Assembly: GCA_051294375.1 (NCBI GenBank)
Contig: CM119271.1
Coordinates: 14,762,770 to 14,826,769 of the forward strand
Direction of reading: 5' to 3'
DNA length: 64,000 nucleotides
Source: Paraspadella gotoi
Lineage: Eukaryota; Chaetognatha
Shown: positions 51,497 through 64,000 of the stretch, piece after piece
Layout: each line of letters starts with the position of its first letter
Numbering within the stretch: position 1 is the stretch's first letter
Made by a program: the position numbers and the translations under genes
The notes under the pieces: model-generated
Database searches by the model: none
Told to the model about the DNA's origin: nothing
The model's input: the letters and a program-made list of their open reading frames with translations, nothing else

Positions 51497-51904
51497 TTAC
51501 GCCCCCGCGTCGGATCTGTACTTCCAGACCAAAAAGGCGATGACGCCGAGAATGATGGGAACGGCGACGGCCCAGAGCGGCGTCGACTCCGCGTCTCTCC
51601 TTGCGCGGACGTCGGCGGCTCGAGCGGCGGCCCGGGTCGCCGGGTCTTCCCTCTCCACTCGATCTTCGGGCGCGAGGTCGCCGATCTTGAAGTCGGCCAA
51701 CATGGAGCGAGCGTCTTCGGAGTGGCCGACGTCTTCGAAGGATTCGGTGGCGACGTCGCCGGCCACGTCGAGGAGCACCTCTTCGCCCCCGGGATGCTCA
51801 GCGAGGAACTTGGTCACGTCGTAGACTTGATTGTGGAGGACGATCCAAACCGAGTCGCGCTCCTTGTGCTGCTCCACCTCCTTCAGGCTGATCACGCGCG
51901 ACAT
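51497..51904 (-). CDS. CYB5: Cytochrome b5, tail-anchored
   Basis: A single exon of 135 residues, typical length for microsomal or outer-mitochondrial cytochrome b5. The heme domain occupies residues 4-80, with the axial ligands His37 in FLAEHPGGEEVLLDVAG and His61 in FEDVGHSEDAR. A polar linker leads to one hydrophobic C-terminal segment (about 111-128; LWAVAVPIILGVIAFLVW) followed by a short KYRSDAGA tail, the layout of a tail-anchored protein. It passes electrons to desaturases, P450s and related ER enzymes. No intron is seen, which is unusual for this gene in many animals but not decisive. Confidence 0.96.
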   Translation of the reverse strand: MSRVISLKEVEQHKERDSVWIVLHNQVYDVTKFLAEHPGGEEVLLDVAGDVATESFEDVGHSEDARSMLADFKIGDLAPEDRVEREDPATRAAARAADVRARRDAESTPLWAVAVPIILGVIAFLVWKYRSDAGA

Positions 51905-52439
51905 TCTCGATGACGTCGTCGACGATCGGGAAGAAAATAAAGGTCGGAGGCTTCCGCGAGTTTTTGTCTGGAAGAGTCGCCCCTTTTTATCGGATTTAGA
52001 AATTGATGTGAAATTAACAAAATATGGACGGAAAATATAAAAGTACTCTGTATTTCTCTGAGTAATAACAGTTTAATAACAAAAACGATAACGGTTCGGA
52101 CTATACCGTCGAAAAAAATAACCATAGCAATAAAGATTCGTTAAAAAAAAAAACATATCCTCACGAAATATTTCATTTCAATAATCAGGAATGAACAAAG
52201 CTAAAAAGGGCTATTCCGGTGAGTGCAACGAATGTATTAAAATCACCCGGTAGAACGCTAAATTTTCCGTAATCGTGTAAAAAAGTAAGGAATGCGGAAG
52301 AAAAGAGAGAAAAGTTAATCGGATTTCGATGACGACTTTTTCCGAGGAATAATCGATCTCCTCGCGTTTCCTTAAGTTTTGACTTTTTTTTTGGGGAGAA
52401 GAAAAAATGTTGTACTCTTTGAGGATTTTTGGGTTTCGA
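51905..52439. other. Intergenic, nothing recognised
   Basis: AT-rich spacer between the cytochrome b5 start and the CEP95 stop with no recognised element. Confidence 0.6.
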
Positions 52440-55400
52440 TTATTTCCAAGGAATCTGCAGTTGCTTGCTGAGAAGTTCGGCCTCGATCTCCCGAAAGTGA
52501 GAACCGTTCTCCGAGTCCACGGATCGCATTTGGTCCTGGCGAGGGAAGATAATTAGAAATAATGACCACTGACGAGCAATTAAAGAAATCAAATCATTAC
52601 ACTAAACAATTAACATTTACTAATTTTCGATTAATATCACCGACACAAAATTCCCTCCCTAACCTGCACGAGCATAATGTCCGCTTCCATCTTTCGCCGC
52701 AAGTGTCGCTGCATTTTGCTCAAGACGAGCGACTGTTCCTTCTGCCGTACGGTTTGCTCGTACTGTTCTCGGCTCAAAGCTTCCGTCAGCATCGAAAACT
52801 GGTCCCTGCACGGAGAGTAAGTATCATTGATAGCTAATCATTAATCATTAAAAATTATCAATCCTTTTCCTTTTTCCGAAAACTCGCCTGTAGTAGTTTT
52901 CCATGGACTCCAACTTGTCTCGCTGAGTCTTCAACTTTCTCTCTCTGACTTCGGCCGCCATCTTTCGGAAACTCCTCAACTGCTCCTGCTGCGCCTTGAC
53001 GGAATCGGCCAGCAGCCGCTTCAGCGTCAGCTCTTCCTCGGTGCGGGCTCGCAGCATCTTGGCCCGTTGGCTGACCACCATGTCGTCGTAGTACCTTTGG
53101 GATGAAGTGCGTTGAAGTATCGGATCGTACTAATCTAAAATCATGGTTGAATTTTGGCCCCTTACCTTTTGGCCCTCGCCGCCAAATGCCTTTTCTCCGC
53201 GTGCCGACTCTTCGCCTGCCTCTTTCTCCTCGTCTCCTCGACCCCCGCCTCCCTCCGCGCCTCCACGCGCGCCTCTTTCCGCGCCGCCTCGGCGACAAGA
53301 GCGTGCTTCCTGCGCGCCTCCCGCAGTTGACGCAATCCGGCGTCGCCTCTCGACGATCCGGCGGCGTCGAGGCGCCGGAGACTCTCGAGGCGCGATGTAG
53401 CTTGACGCCACATCCGGTGTAGGGCGTCGCGGGGTAGATGGAGGTGGGGAAATCGGAGGAGGAGGGAGTCGAGAAATTCAGCCTCGGAGTCCACGGAGTC
53501 ATCATCGCTTAACATCTCTCCTCTCTTCTCTCCCAATCTCCTCAACTTCTCTTCCTCCGACCTCTCTCCCTTCTCTCCCAATCTCCTCAACCTCTCTTCG
53601 TCCTCGCAACATCTATTCTCGTTCAATTCCTCGGCCATCTCCCTCTCGCCATTCTTAAATTTCCTCTCCGCCTCCTCCTCTTCCTCTTTCATCCTCTTTA
53701 TCTCCGTCAAGTATTTCCTCGTCCTCTTCTCCCCGTCCTCCCTCGCCTTCCTCGTCTTCGCCGCGATCTCTCCCCCTTTCTCCTTCAAGCGCCTCTCGTG
53801 GAGATTTTGAAGGACGAGACGTTGGATGCGCTCTTTGTTGCCTTAATAATAATAATATAATAATCAATATTATTACAATTAGTAATTATTATATTATTAA
53901 AACACCCCCGAGTTCACCTTCGGTCCATAATTGACGACTCATGCATTCCTGATCGCCGCCGCCTCCTTCGAATCGTCTCGTCGACGCGGTCGCCACGCCC
54001 CTTTGCCGACCCTGCTTCCGAGGCGGACTCATTAACCCTTCGCTCACGCCGGTTTCGCGTGCAGCGGCGCCGCTCGGTGACCGGCGGCGCCTAACTTCTT
54101 CGGACGATACGACGCCTCGTCCCGGACTGGCGCTACTCGTTCGACGCGGGCTGACGGCGCCGGACGATTCGCCTCTCCGCGGCGTCATCTTTTCACCGAC
54201 GGGAATCTCGCTCAGCTGAAGACGACATTCTCTCGGCGTCGTGACGCGGCGTTCCGATCGAAACCGGACGCGATGCGGAACCGAAGAAGAAGATGATTTT
54301 CCTTTGGCCAATTCCGAGGCGGATTTCGTCTTTCGAGTTTTTTCCGATTTTGTTTCGGCGCCGAGATTTAGAGGAAGTTTCGACGTGGAATCTTGTTTCC
54401 GACTGACGCCATCGCCAGTTTTCTTTTCTCCCTCGCTTCGCGATGCCTCAACGACTCTCCCAGCGCCGGGACCGCCGTCCGTCGAAAGAGCGGCGTCAAT
54501 CAATTTCGGCGCCGTCTCCGCCTCGTCCTCCTGTTCGACGAGCGCCTCTTTGATGATGTTCTGCAGATTCTCGTAAGATTTGAGAAGAGATCGAAGTTGC
54601 TTTAAGTGATCATTCTCTTCTTCTTCTTCTTTCGTCGCTCGATCAACGTTTTCTTTTTCCTCCTCATTTCCTTTGTCTCCTCCAATTTTTTCTTCTACTT
54701 TGTCTCCTTCTTCTCTCCTTCTTTTTCCCACATTTTGTCTTTTTTCTTCTTTCTCCTTTTCCTCTTCTTCTTCTCCTTCCTCCACCCTCCTTCCCTCCAT
54801 CCTCAACAGTTCCTCCACCTTCTCGCTCTCCTTGATCAAAACCTCCACGGATTCCGAACGCGACATGATTCTGTCGACGATAGATTCCGGACGCCGATGG
54901 ACGACCGACTCCTTTTGCAACGTCCGGTCCACCTCGGCGCTTTCTTTTTCTTCCTCTTCCTCTCCGTCCGCGACCAGCGTCGACTCTGACTCGTCCGCCT
55001 TGCCATCTCCACCTTCTGACCCACCACCCACTCCATCACCCGCTCCACCTCCCCGCCCCCCATCCTCCTCGCTCCACCTGGCCAACAACTTCCTCATCTC
55101 CTCTTGCGCCTTCATCGCCTTCGCGATTCCTTCGCGTCCCACGTCGCAGGACGCGTCGGCGGCGTCGGCGGCGGGTAGGCCGAGTCGCGCCGCCACCACT
55201 TCGCTTTCCTGAAGTATTTAAGTATAATAAACGTATACTTAATTGATAATTGGACTAAACTTTTAATTAGTTGAAATTTTAAAAAAAAGTATAATTACAT
55301 TTTAATCTAATACTCTTATAATAATAAGCAACGAGTTATAAACTAAAATCATTAAAACCTTACTTAATAATTTTAATATTTATAACTTACTTTTTAATTT

Positions 55401-57400
55401 TTAATAAAAACTTAAGACAGACTGACGGACCAAAAAGTTCCGAATTGAGTCGCGATCAAAAACTACAAAATCTGTCTCGAGCTCTTTTTTTTTTCACCTT
55501 GACTATTCCCGCCGTCGACGTTTCCTCCCCGCTGAGACTCCCAGTCGCGGACGCCGCAGCCGACGACGCAGAAGAGCTCTTCTCCGAACTCTGCCAGGAA
55601 CTCTGCGCCCGCGGCATCGGCAGGAGCGTCCCGGCGTTGACCTCCTTCCTCGGCGGCGCCTCTCCGCGCGCCAGAAACGCCGGGATGGCGTCGGCGTCGT
55701 CGATTACGGCGCCGGGGGCGGGAGGGGCGTCGTCGTCTGCCGCGGAGTCGTCAATTTTGCTGAGGATGAATTCGAGAAGACCGGAGAAGATCTCGAGGAG
55801 ATTCTTGACGGCGACGGGTTCCCCGCTGGCGATGGAGGATCCTGTCCGATTGGAAGGGAATATTAAAATAAGAGTTTTGTTCTGGCTTAATTTTACTTAA
55901 TATTAAAATAAGAGTTTTGTTCAGGCTTAATTTTACTTTCGTCGACTGAAAACTTTGTGACAAAAACCTTGTAAAACTAAGACAAGAACGGTAATTCCAA
56001 TGTGTTACGCCGCAGTGACTTTATTTTCACAATTCACGTGTATTTCCCTTTGATCACATGATATGAAAAGACATGACTAAACAATTGTTTTGTATTTATG
56101 ACATACACTGCATTAAAATTCCGTCTTTTATTCTTTTTAGGTTTAGGAGTTACTGAAGGTGGCGTTAGCAGTCCCTTAGATTTGAGGTTTTTTTGTCTTA
56201 ACAAATGAGCAACCAACTATCGGCAAATTATATGCTGAGGAGTGGTCTTTTCATACAATTAAAACATTCTTTGAAATATTATACCACTTCATTGATAGGG
56301 AAGCCAGGTTTACTGGGAGTGAATAAGGCTGTGAGAGAGTCTTGATTAAAAGCTTGCAGAAACCTGCTAAGTTATTATCGTGTAAGAGTGATGGAAGACT
56401 TAAACCACCAAAGCCTGTCCAAAGTCAGGGACAAGATAGCTTATTTATTAAATAAGTGGATAATTTTTATATTGGTTGTACCAATTTCATGCATTTTTAA
56501 CTGAGAGTAGAGAGTACTCGCGGTGCAACTAATAATTTTTTATTTTCTCGATACTTTTTATTGTTTGTATCCGGGTAAGAATGTGGCATAGGCACAAAAC
56601 TTAGGCACTAAAATAAACCGGCTTTGTCGAAACTTAACTTTGACCTTCTCATTCTAAATTAAATTAAGAAAAATATATAATCATTATAATTTAACCTTCG
56701 ACGTGACTCAACGAGGTGTGCAAAATGTCCATGGAGAGAGAATCGATGACGACCTGCGCGTTGTGCGCCCGATCCTCCAAATTCTTCGGCGAGCGAATCA
56801 CGTCCTGCAGCGCCTCGCCCGCCAACGCCTCATACACCTTAAAACAAGAAATGAGTGTCGTTGCGACAGCTACATCAGGGATTAGTTCCGCGGCGATTGA
56901 ACGCCGAAGCAAATATAAATACGAATGGTTTCTGATAGTACTAGCAACAATTTTGACATCAATTCCGATCATTTCCATACATCTTCGGGGTTAAAACCAT
57001 GAAATAAAAAGTCTCAAGTTGACGATTGAAAAAAAAAACGAGATTAATTATAAAAATTATTTCTTCTTCCGTTTTATAAGAGAGTCAGCTATAATTACTT
57101 CTACAGTTTAAATCAACATTAGTCAAAAATACTTATTTAATTTTTAAACTTACGATTAACTGGATTACTTTCACATAAAATTTTTTTTAAACACTGCAAT
57201 ATGCAAATTAGCTTAAGCTACTATTAAAATATCACCGTGACGAAAAAGTCGACGTCGATATCGGCAAAGCATCGAATGTCGCGATTCACGTGACACTGCG
57301 CCATGACGGCGTTGGCCAGCGAGACGAAGACGTCGTCGTTGAAGGAGGAAGAGAGTGAATCGCCGGAAGTGGGCGTGGCATCCTCAGTTTTCCCGCGCAT
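52440..57400 (-). CDS. CEP95: CEP95-like centrosomal coiled-coil protein
   Basis: Eight exons: 57400-57236, 56837-56696, 55841-55498, 55208-53918, 53841-53166, 53094-52888, 52805-52664, 52535-52440, joining in phase to 1020 residues. The N-terminus resembles the calponin-homology-like head of CEP95 (NDDVFVSLANAVMAQCHVNR; HNAQVVIDSLSMDILHTSLS; VKNLLEIFSGLLEF). The C-terminus is the family's best-conserved part (YYDDMVVSQRAKMLRARTEE, SMENYYRDQFSMLTEALSRE, LRRKMEADIMLVQ). The middle is low-complexity, K/E-rich and coiled-coil-like, longer than in the human protein (about 820 residues from memory). CEP95 localises to centrosomes and spindle poles; its role is poorly defined. The intron after exon 6 starts with GC (AG|GCGAGT), supported by the conserved MENYYRDQFS junction. 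Confidence 0.88.
56237..56491 (+). repeat. Dispersed repeat R1, long copy
   Basis: The second long R1 copy, in CEP95 intron 2, from GAGGAGTGGTCTTTTCATACAATT to ATTGGTTGTACCAATTTCATG. It matches 36-295 over nearly the whole length with scattered substitutions. Confidence 0.8.
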
Positions 57401-57959
57401 CGTTATAGTTATTTTAAAAAGAATGAAAAAAGATGGAAAGATTCTTGTCTGGTTCTTTCATGCTAAAAAAAAAGAAAAGACTTCCGTTAATTGAATGAGA
57501 ACACAAATGGAACAACGAAAAAATTTTCTGATGATTTTTTTTTTGGTGATAAAACTGGAAAATACTTTTTATGATATTTAAATGGAAGATGAAATGAGAC
57601 GAAAGTCTTAACAAAAATAAAACAACAAACACTAATAATAACAAAAGAGGAAAACTAATGAAATAAGATAACCAAGCTGAATAATTTGATGAACATTCGA
57701 CATACGACAGGTCTGCTGCCAGGAAAAAAAACAACTCTGTATTAAAATGAAAAATATTTAAATCCTATTAAAATAGGGAATATCGTATATTTAAAAAGGA
57801 AGACTACAAACGAATGAATGATAGAAAGGCTACTCAATAAAACCTAAACGATGGGTCGATGATATCCCGTGTGTGAGTTTGATAATTTCCTGATGGGATG
57901 TGAAAAAAAAACATCTCGTGGCATGCAAATAAAAATATGAGAGAGAGAGAGAGTCGAAA
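57401..57959. other. Intergenic, nothing recognised
   Basis: AT-rich spacer between the CEP95 start and the HP1 stop. A GA run (57942-57955) lies just after the HP1 stop codon on the transcript. Nothing else recognised. Confidence 0.6.
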
Positions 57960-58859
<900 letters not shown>

Positions 58860-60106
58860 TCTTTGTTGTTATTGTTATCGTTTGAGAAAAAAAATCAATT
58901 CGGTTTTCCTTTATATAAAAATAAAAGCAAAAACATGCAAATACTTTGTATTAAGTATAAAGGTTATTTTTTATTATAAAATGACTTGGATAGGATCATC
59001 AGAGCCAACAATATTGCTGGGAAAATGTCACACATAGAAACTCTGTCCGAAAACGGCAAAAACCAGTTGACGTGAAATTTATATTTCTACTTTTTTATTT
59101 AATTCAATTGTTACTTTAAATGCAGTCAAAAATGACTGAGAGATTACAGTCAAATTAGCAATCAGATTACTATTCACAAATTCTTTTAAATGAGACAAAA
59201 CCATTTTTTTGCCTCTGCTGCGGTTATTAGGAATTAAGAACGAATAAAAAACATTATTCCGTTTCATTCCTGAATGCAAGAGTAGTATGTTTATGTTTAG
59301 TCATATCCTTGACTTAAATGAAATATTTTTGGATATTAAATAATTGAACATGATTAAACGAGAAAATTGAATGAGTATATAGATAATACCAAATTTTTTT
59401 GTTTCAAAAGTAAATTACACATAGTATAAAAATATTCATAACAGGTTATTTGATGTATATTACGATTTGCACATTCAAAAAAAATCCTAATTAAAACAAT
59501 AATTTTATGTAAATATGTGTATGTTTGGATGGAGCCTGAACAGTGAACAATGATCAATGAGTAATTGAGTATTGAGTAAACCAACATTTAGATAGATTAG
59601 TGTAAGGCGAGATATATAAGCGTCAAAATTAATAATTCATTTTCACAATTGTCTAAATATAAACGCCAAAAAATCTTCAAACAATTATACAGTAACAGTA
59701 TTTCACAAATGAAAACAATTTTCATGAGTTTACAATTCCTACCTGTAATCTTATTGCACACGTTTTATATTCAAACTTTTTACTCGGATTAATCAGATCA
59801 GATCATGAGAAAAACGAACCTTAAGTACACATCGACATCGTTATTTTAAATATCGTAATAAAAAGCTTTAATCAACAAACATATACATTATACATGTATA
59901 GATTCAATTTTAATTGAAAAAAGTATTGAGTCGTATAAAATACGTCGCCACACTGTCGGGTATTTATTTTCCAATGTAACAGAGTAACTTTTGTTTTATT
60001 TCAATTCAGTTTAAATTCAGATTGATTTAATTTTGTTTTAATTATGACTCTGCAACACCACTCCCTCTCGCCCGTCAAAAAAAAACCAAAAAAAAAACAA
60101 AACGCC
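58860..60106. other. Intergenic, nothing recognised
   Basis: 1.25 kb of AT-rich sequence between the HP1 start and the Wntless stop. A likely polyadenylation signal for Wntless (AATAAA on the minus strand, at about 59995-60000) lies roughly 105 bases past its stop. No gene or repeat recognised. Confidence 0.55.
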
Positions 60107-62207
60107 TCATTCCTTCTGCTTCGTCAAAAAAGTCGCAAAAGCCGAAGCGTCGTTGGCGTTGACCGTCAAGCTCGTCGTCGCCGACTCTCCAGTCGCCGCT
60201 CCAGCCGCAGCCGACGCCGCGGCGGAATTCAGCTGACGAAATTCGACGGTCTCGTCTTCGTCTTCGTCGTCGTCATCCCCGCCGCTTCGGCCCAGCACGG
60301 GTTTGCTCTTGTGCGAGGGCGCGTAGAGGCAGAGCAGCAAAAAGGCGTAGACGTTCCACATTCCGTAGACGCCGGTGTAAAAGGCGGAAGTGTATTCGAT
60401 CGAAGGGCGTTCCTCGAAACGCCAACCGCCCTCGCTCACTTGGCTGAGGACGAAGAAGACGAGCGTGGAGGCGGCGCAGACGACGGTGGTCAACAGCGCC
60501 GCCTCGAATCTGTAGATGAGGCCATGGTAGTAGAGGCGCCGGGCGACGGAACGCATCGCGGGCAACTGGGCGCGTTTGCCGGAAACGCGCCGGACGACAC
60601 GAAAGACCATGTAGAGGAGGAAGAGGAAGTAGAAGACCGCGACGCAGGAGGTGAGAATGATGAAGACGTAGGCGGCCTTTTCAAGGGAAGGGCCGGGGGG
60701 GGGGGTTAAAGTAACATTTTGATGTATAGATGACAGATGACAACACGACTTTACTTAACCTATTTAATCAAAATATATTTTAAATTCAGTTCCAGTTGAT
60801 ATATTCAGTTTTATTCACTCATGAAAAAGGATCTTATTTTTTTTATTATAATTTTCCTAAAATTTTCAATTATATCTGATGATTAATGATTATATTTTAA
60901 GTGTATTAAAAATTACTACTATATCACATAAAAAAGAAAGGATTATCGCATCACATAAAATATTAAAATTTATTCAACTAACACTAATGTAATAACATCA
61001 ATCTTTTAAATTTTCATAAAAAAATTCTTTAGAAAAGCCCTCAAAACTGACCTGCGACCCAGAATGCGTTGACCAAATGGAAGAAAAAGGATTACTGAGC
61101 TGAACGCCTCTCTCACACATTTCAAAAATCAACATGGCGGCGGAAGCGACGCCGATCACGAGCAGGTGGCGCCAGTAGGTCAACATGTCGTGTTCCTTTT
61201 TCGTCCCCGTTTCGACGTAATGCTCTCCCAAGTAGATGACCCAAAAAGAAAGAAGCACCGCGTAGAAGATCCCCTGTCTAATGTCTGTGACCAAGAGATG
61301 CCAGGGCATGTCGAACCAAAGGGTGAACCATTCCAGCGGGAAGTTCAACTGCGTCGTGGCCAAACCGAGAGCGAGGATGGATTTCTCGAGGAAAGTGGCG
61401 GGACGCTGCTCCTGCTTCACGCGATTCCAGAACCAGACGACGCAGAGCAGCACCGAGGGAAAGACGACTGTTTTGAGAGAGACCCAGACTTTGGTGAACC
61501 CCGCCGTTTTGATTGATCACCGTCAGCCAAAGGTCCTTGAGGTGACCGATGCCCATGTTCTGTCCGGTCTTCTCGTGCACCGGGATCCTCACGTTGACGA
61601 GATAATAATCGTGATGACAGGAGCCGAGTTCGAAAAACGGAAGGAGCGAACAGTTGTAGTGATATCCGTCGATCCGATGCTCCTCGTCGATGGAGCACTC
61701 CAGCGGTCGCTCCACCGTTGCGGCGGCCAACTCCTTCCAGTCTCCGTCGTCGTCACCGGCGTCGCGATAGCCGAGTCTCGCGTCGAGCGTGATGACGGCG
61801 CCGGGTTTGTGTTCGAAGTCTCGTTTGTATTCGATCTCGGCCAACATGACGGAGATGAGATTTTGGAACCATCGAGAGTAACGGAGTTGAATCTTGGCTT
61901 TGGGTAGAGGGAGTTGAAAGGCGAACACGATCTGATTCGAGGATATGCGGAGGCGTTCGAGTTTCTCGTCCTCGAGGTCCGAAGCGCGTCCGCATTCGCC
62001 GCGTCCGCGCGAGTAGAACCAGTCGGATCGCTTCCGGTTGGAGCGATAGTCGAGGCACTTGGTCGCCAAGACGCTTTGCACGTTGGCCGGGTTGGGGGCG
62101 ATGAGGCCGCCGAGGAGGAAGCAGGTCAGTTGGACCAAGAGGAGGAAGAAGGCGAGAACGGAGAGCTTACGCGTAGAGAGATTCTCCAAAACTGTTCCGA
62201 AGGCCAT
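60107..62207 (-). CDS. WLS: Wntless (WLS/Evi), with an apparent one-base frameshift
   Basis: Two exons: 62207-61052 and 60676-60107, about 574 residues once one base is removed. Wntless is the multi-pass cargo receptor that carries lipidated Wnt from ER/Golgi to the cell surface. Diagnostic stretches: ENLSTRKLSVLAFFLLL and FLLGGLIAPNP at the N-terminal membrane segment; a luminal domain with SCHHDYYLVNVRIPV and GIGHLKDLWLTVINQNGG; DIRQGIFYAVLLSFWVIYLG; FEMCERGVQLSNPFSSIW; then exon 2 with LPAMRSVARRLYYHGLIYRF, FVLSQVSEGGW and YTGVYGMWNVYAFLLL. After INQNGG the frame must shift by one at a GGGG run (61499-61502) to continue as FTKVWVSL. Everything either side is intact. Confidence 0.94.
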
Positions 62208-63263
62208 AGCGGAAAATTTGTTGTTTCTTTTTAGTCTTTTGTTTAAGGCAAAGAATTAAAACAAAAAAGTTGTAAAAATCGAAGGCAGGGATGTGTAAGG
62301 ACTAGTAAATAAAGTTAAAACAATTTCTATTTAGAAATATGACCCCAAAAGACATAAAATAAACAAAACGAAGTGATTTGTGAGCGTTTTTCAACAGATG
62401 AAAAACCCCTTAAAGTATAAGTTTATTACGAGATGAACTATTAAGTTGTCATACTTTAGATATAAGGAAGGAACTTTTGATACAACCAAGAAGTTGAGTT
62501 CATCAATCTCATTTGCATATTGTCGTATTGACATTGACTTGTCATAAATTCTGTTCCTGTGTCATTTCATGTTCTCATTTCACGAATTCACTTTTGTCAT
62601 TAGTGTAGCTATTGATGATAGTAATTGATTAGAGAGTTTGGGACATTTATTAATAATAATTATCAATTAAACTAAATTATAAATATTCTTATTGGAACCC
62701 ACTCTTAGGTATTTCAATTATAGTTTAAAGCTTCAGGATGAATTCTATGCTTTGACTTGGAACAGAGTTGGCTTCCAATATGGCAGTCCCATCCTCTCTG
62801 GTCTTAGTTCTTACTTATTGGGTTAGGAATTATGTTAGAAGCATTATATATATGTTTATTAATAAAGACTCTTTCTTTCCTCCATAGGGTATCTATGCTT
62901 ATGACTTTACTTCCCTTAAGCTAGCTATATGCTTCAAGCATTCTACTACTGAACCACAGCAAGTTAGCATCTCTTATTTACAAGTTAATTGGTATGTTTA
63001 TTGGGAATACTACTAGAGCTAAGTTTACTGTTATTTTAGGACCAAATAGCTCGCTTACATAGATACAGTGATCCTGCATAAAAAAAAGGGAAAATAAATA
63101 AATGAATCAAATGTCATCGACGTAGACGACGACGACTTGAAAATTGATCAAGACGGTAAATTAGAAAATGGAGAATATCTCAATAAGAAAATATTCGAAT
63201 ATCTTTGAAAATAAGTCAATTGGATGTAGTAATAAAACTCTCGAAACGCGACGTCAACCCGCG
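62208..63263. other. Intergenic, AT-rich, with R1-unrelated repeat-like sequence
   Basis: About 1 kb between the Wntless start and the stop of the acidic protein. It includes one copy of the recurrent TCTCATTTGCATATTG motif (62508-62523) and the tRNA-like segment listed separately. No coding frame is recognised. Confidence 0.55.
62880..62972 (-). repeat. tRNA-like (Gly-type A box) segment, possible SINE
   Basis: On the minus strand, GTGGTTCAGTAGTAGAATGCTTG (ending near 62936) closely resembles the 5' half of an animal tRNA-Gly, including the A box TGGTTCAGTAGTAG. No convincing B box or acceptor-stem partner follows, so it is not an intact tRNA gene. A tRNA-derived SINE head or a tRNA pseudogene are both possible. 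Confidence 0.4.
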
Positions 63264-64000
63264 TCACCATTCCGAGCTGAAGACTTTCTCGACGCTGCGG
63301 CGGAAACCCGAACTGAGGATGGCGCGACAAAGGATCTCGTTGAAGCGGCGCTCTCCGATTCCCAAGAGCGCCGGTTTAGGGGAAACTTGGACGTTTGCGG
63401 CCTTTGCTCGATCGAACGGTTCGTCAGCGACGCGAGGAGTTGGTTCTTCGCCTTTCGTCTCATCGATCGTCTCGTTCGCGCCTTCGATCCGATTCCTTCT
63501 CTCCTTTTCTTTCGTCTGAAAATCACTCAAAATCTCGACGTCGCTCAAATCGTCGACGTCGTAGTTTTTCTCTTTGTCTTCATTAAGTTTGTCAGCATCA
63601 GAGTCTTTATCGCAGTCGTCAATGATCTCTCGCACATTCTTCGCCAATTTTTCGTCGTCTTCATCCATGCTCTCTGGGCCTTCTTTCTTTTTCTCAATGC
63701 CATCTCCCTCGCCATCTCCCATTGCCTCCTCCCCATCATCCGACCACAAATCGTCGAGGCTTTCCAATCGCGAAGCCCCCTTCTTCTCCACGCTCGATCC
63801 TCTTTTCGCATAAAACTGTGGATCCTTCAACAACGGCTTCTCCATCAGACTGCGGATGCTGTCTTCGGTGAGAAGGGGACTGTAGATGACGGCTTTTCCT
63901 TTGTCGATGTCCTTTTGTTTGGGATCGATCTTCAAACTCAGCTCTCGATCTATGTCGACGTCGTTCGGAATTTCATCGTCGTCGTCGTCGTCGAATAAAT
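63264..64000 (-). CDS. Acidic uncharacterised protein, C-terminal part (cut by window edge)
   Basis: An open minus-strand frame runs from the right edge to a stop at 63264, at least 245 residues, with no start in view that I would choose. It is very acidic (a run of Asp near the edge, DDLWSDDGEEAMGDGEGD, SMDEDDEKLAKNVREIIDDC) and contains SPLLTEDSIRSLMEKPLLKD and a C-terminal RRFNEILCRAILSSGFRRSV helix-like stretch. No domain is recognised. Length and non-repetitive segments make a real exon likely. The gene continues upstream beyond 64000. Confidence 0.65.
   Translation of the reverse strand, partial: LFDDDDDDEIPNDVDIDRELSLKIDPKQKDIDKGKAVIYSPLLTEDSIRSLMEKPLLKDPQFYAKRGSSVEKKGASRLESLDDLWSDDGEEAMGDGEGDGIEKKKEGPESMDEDDEKLAKNVREIIDDCDKDSDADKLNEDKEKNYDVDDLSDVEILSDFQTKEKERRNRIEGANETIDETKGEEPTPRVADEPFDRAKAANVQVSPKPALLGIGERRFNEILCRAILSSGFRRSVEKVFSSEW

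Noticed and set aside
61499-61502. Programmed ribosomal frameshifting in Wntless
   Set aside because: No shift-prone heptamer with a following structure is evident, and homologues are not known to use it. A homopolymer sequencing error is simpler.

Overview
The window is nuclear DNA of an animal. Coding exons are GC-rich and are broken by short GT-AG introns, mostly 50-500 bp. Introns and intergenic DNA are AT-rich. The gene set is typical of metazoans: Hippo kinase, Wntless, MSL3, HP1, SERCA, a Piccolo/Fife-like synaptic scaffold and a Shark/HTK16-type SH2-ankyrin kinase. The Shark-type kinase is absent from vertebrates and the active-zone scaffold implies a nervous system, so I infer an invertebrate, probably a bilaterian. 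I cannot name the phylum from sequence alone.

Layout, left to right. All 19 genes lie on the minus strand, so transcription runs from high to low coordinates: ATMIN/ASCIZ zinc-finger protein (N-terminal part only); acetyl-CoA transporter SLC33A1; Hippo (MST1/2) kinase; an intronless coiled-coil protein; MSL3; an SRSF2/SC35-like splicing factor; SERCA Ca2+ pump; a 2.7-thousand-residue Fife/Piccolo-like scaffold; four tandem paralogues of a family I do not recognise (34970-42234); EIPR1/TSSC1; Shark kinase; cytochrome b5; CEP95; HP1; Wntless; and an acidic protein cut by the right edge. Gaps between coding regions are mostly 0.2-1 kb. The exception is about 3 kb upstream of SERCA.

The genes do not form one pathway. 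Themes are chromatin (MSL3, HP1, ATMIN), signalling (Hippo, Shark, Wntless), secretion and synapse (Fife, EIPR1, SERCA), and centrosome (CEP95). Exon joins were worked out by eye from splice sites, reading phase and remembered homologues. Two otherwise intact genes, EIPR1 and Wntless, each need a one-base correction to read through.

The most novel content is the four-gene tandem family. Its N-terminal module resembles the core of an SRF-type MADS domain without the basic DNA-binding part. It also has a conserved C-terminal domain I cannot assign. Two copies have introns and two are intronless. Other notable points are two GC-AG introns with the same donor, a 132-bp MITE with perfect 21-bp ends, a dispersed repeat family, a recurrent ATTTGCATATTGC-like intronic motif, an expanded array of GT(M/L/F) motifs in the Hippo linker, and a Fife-like protein without an obvious zinc finger.
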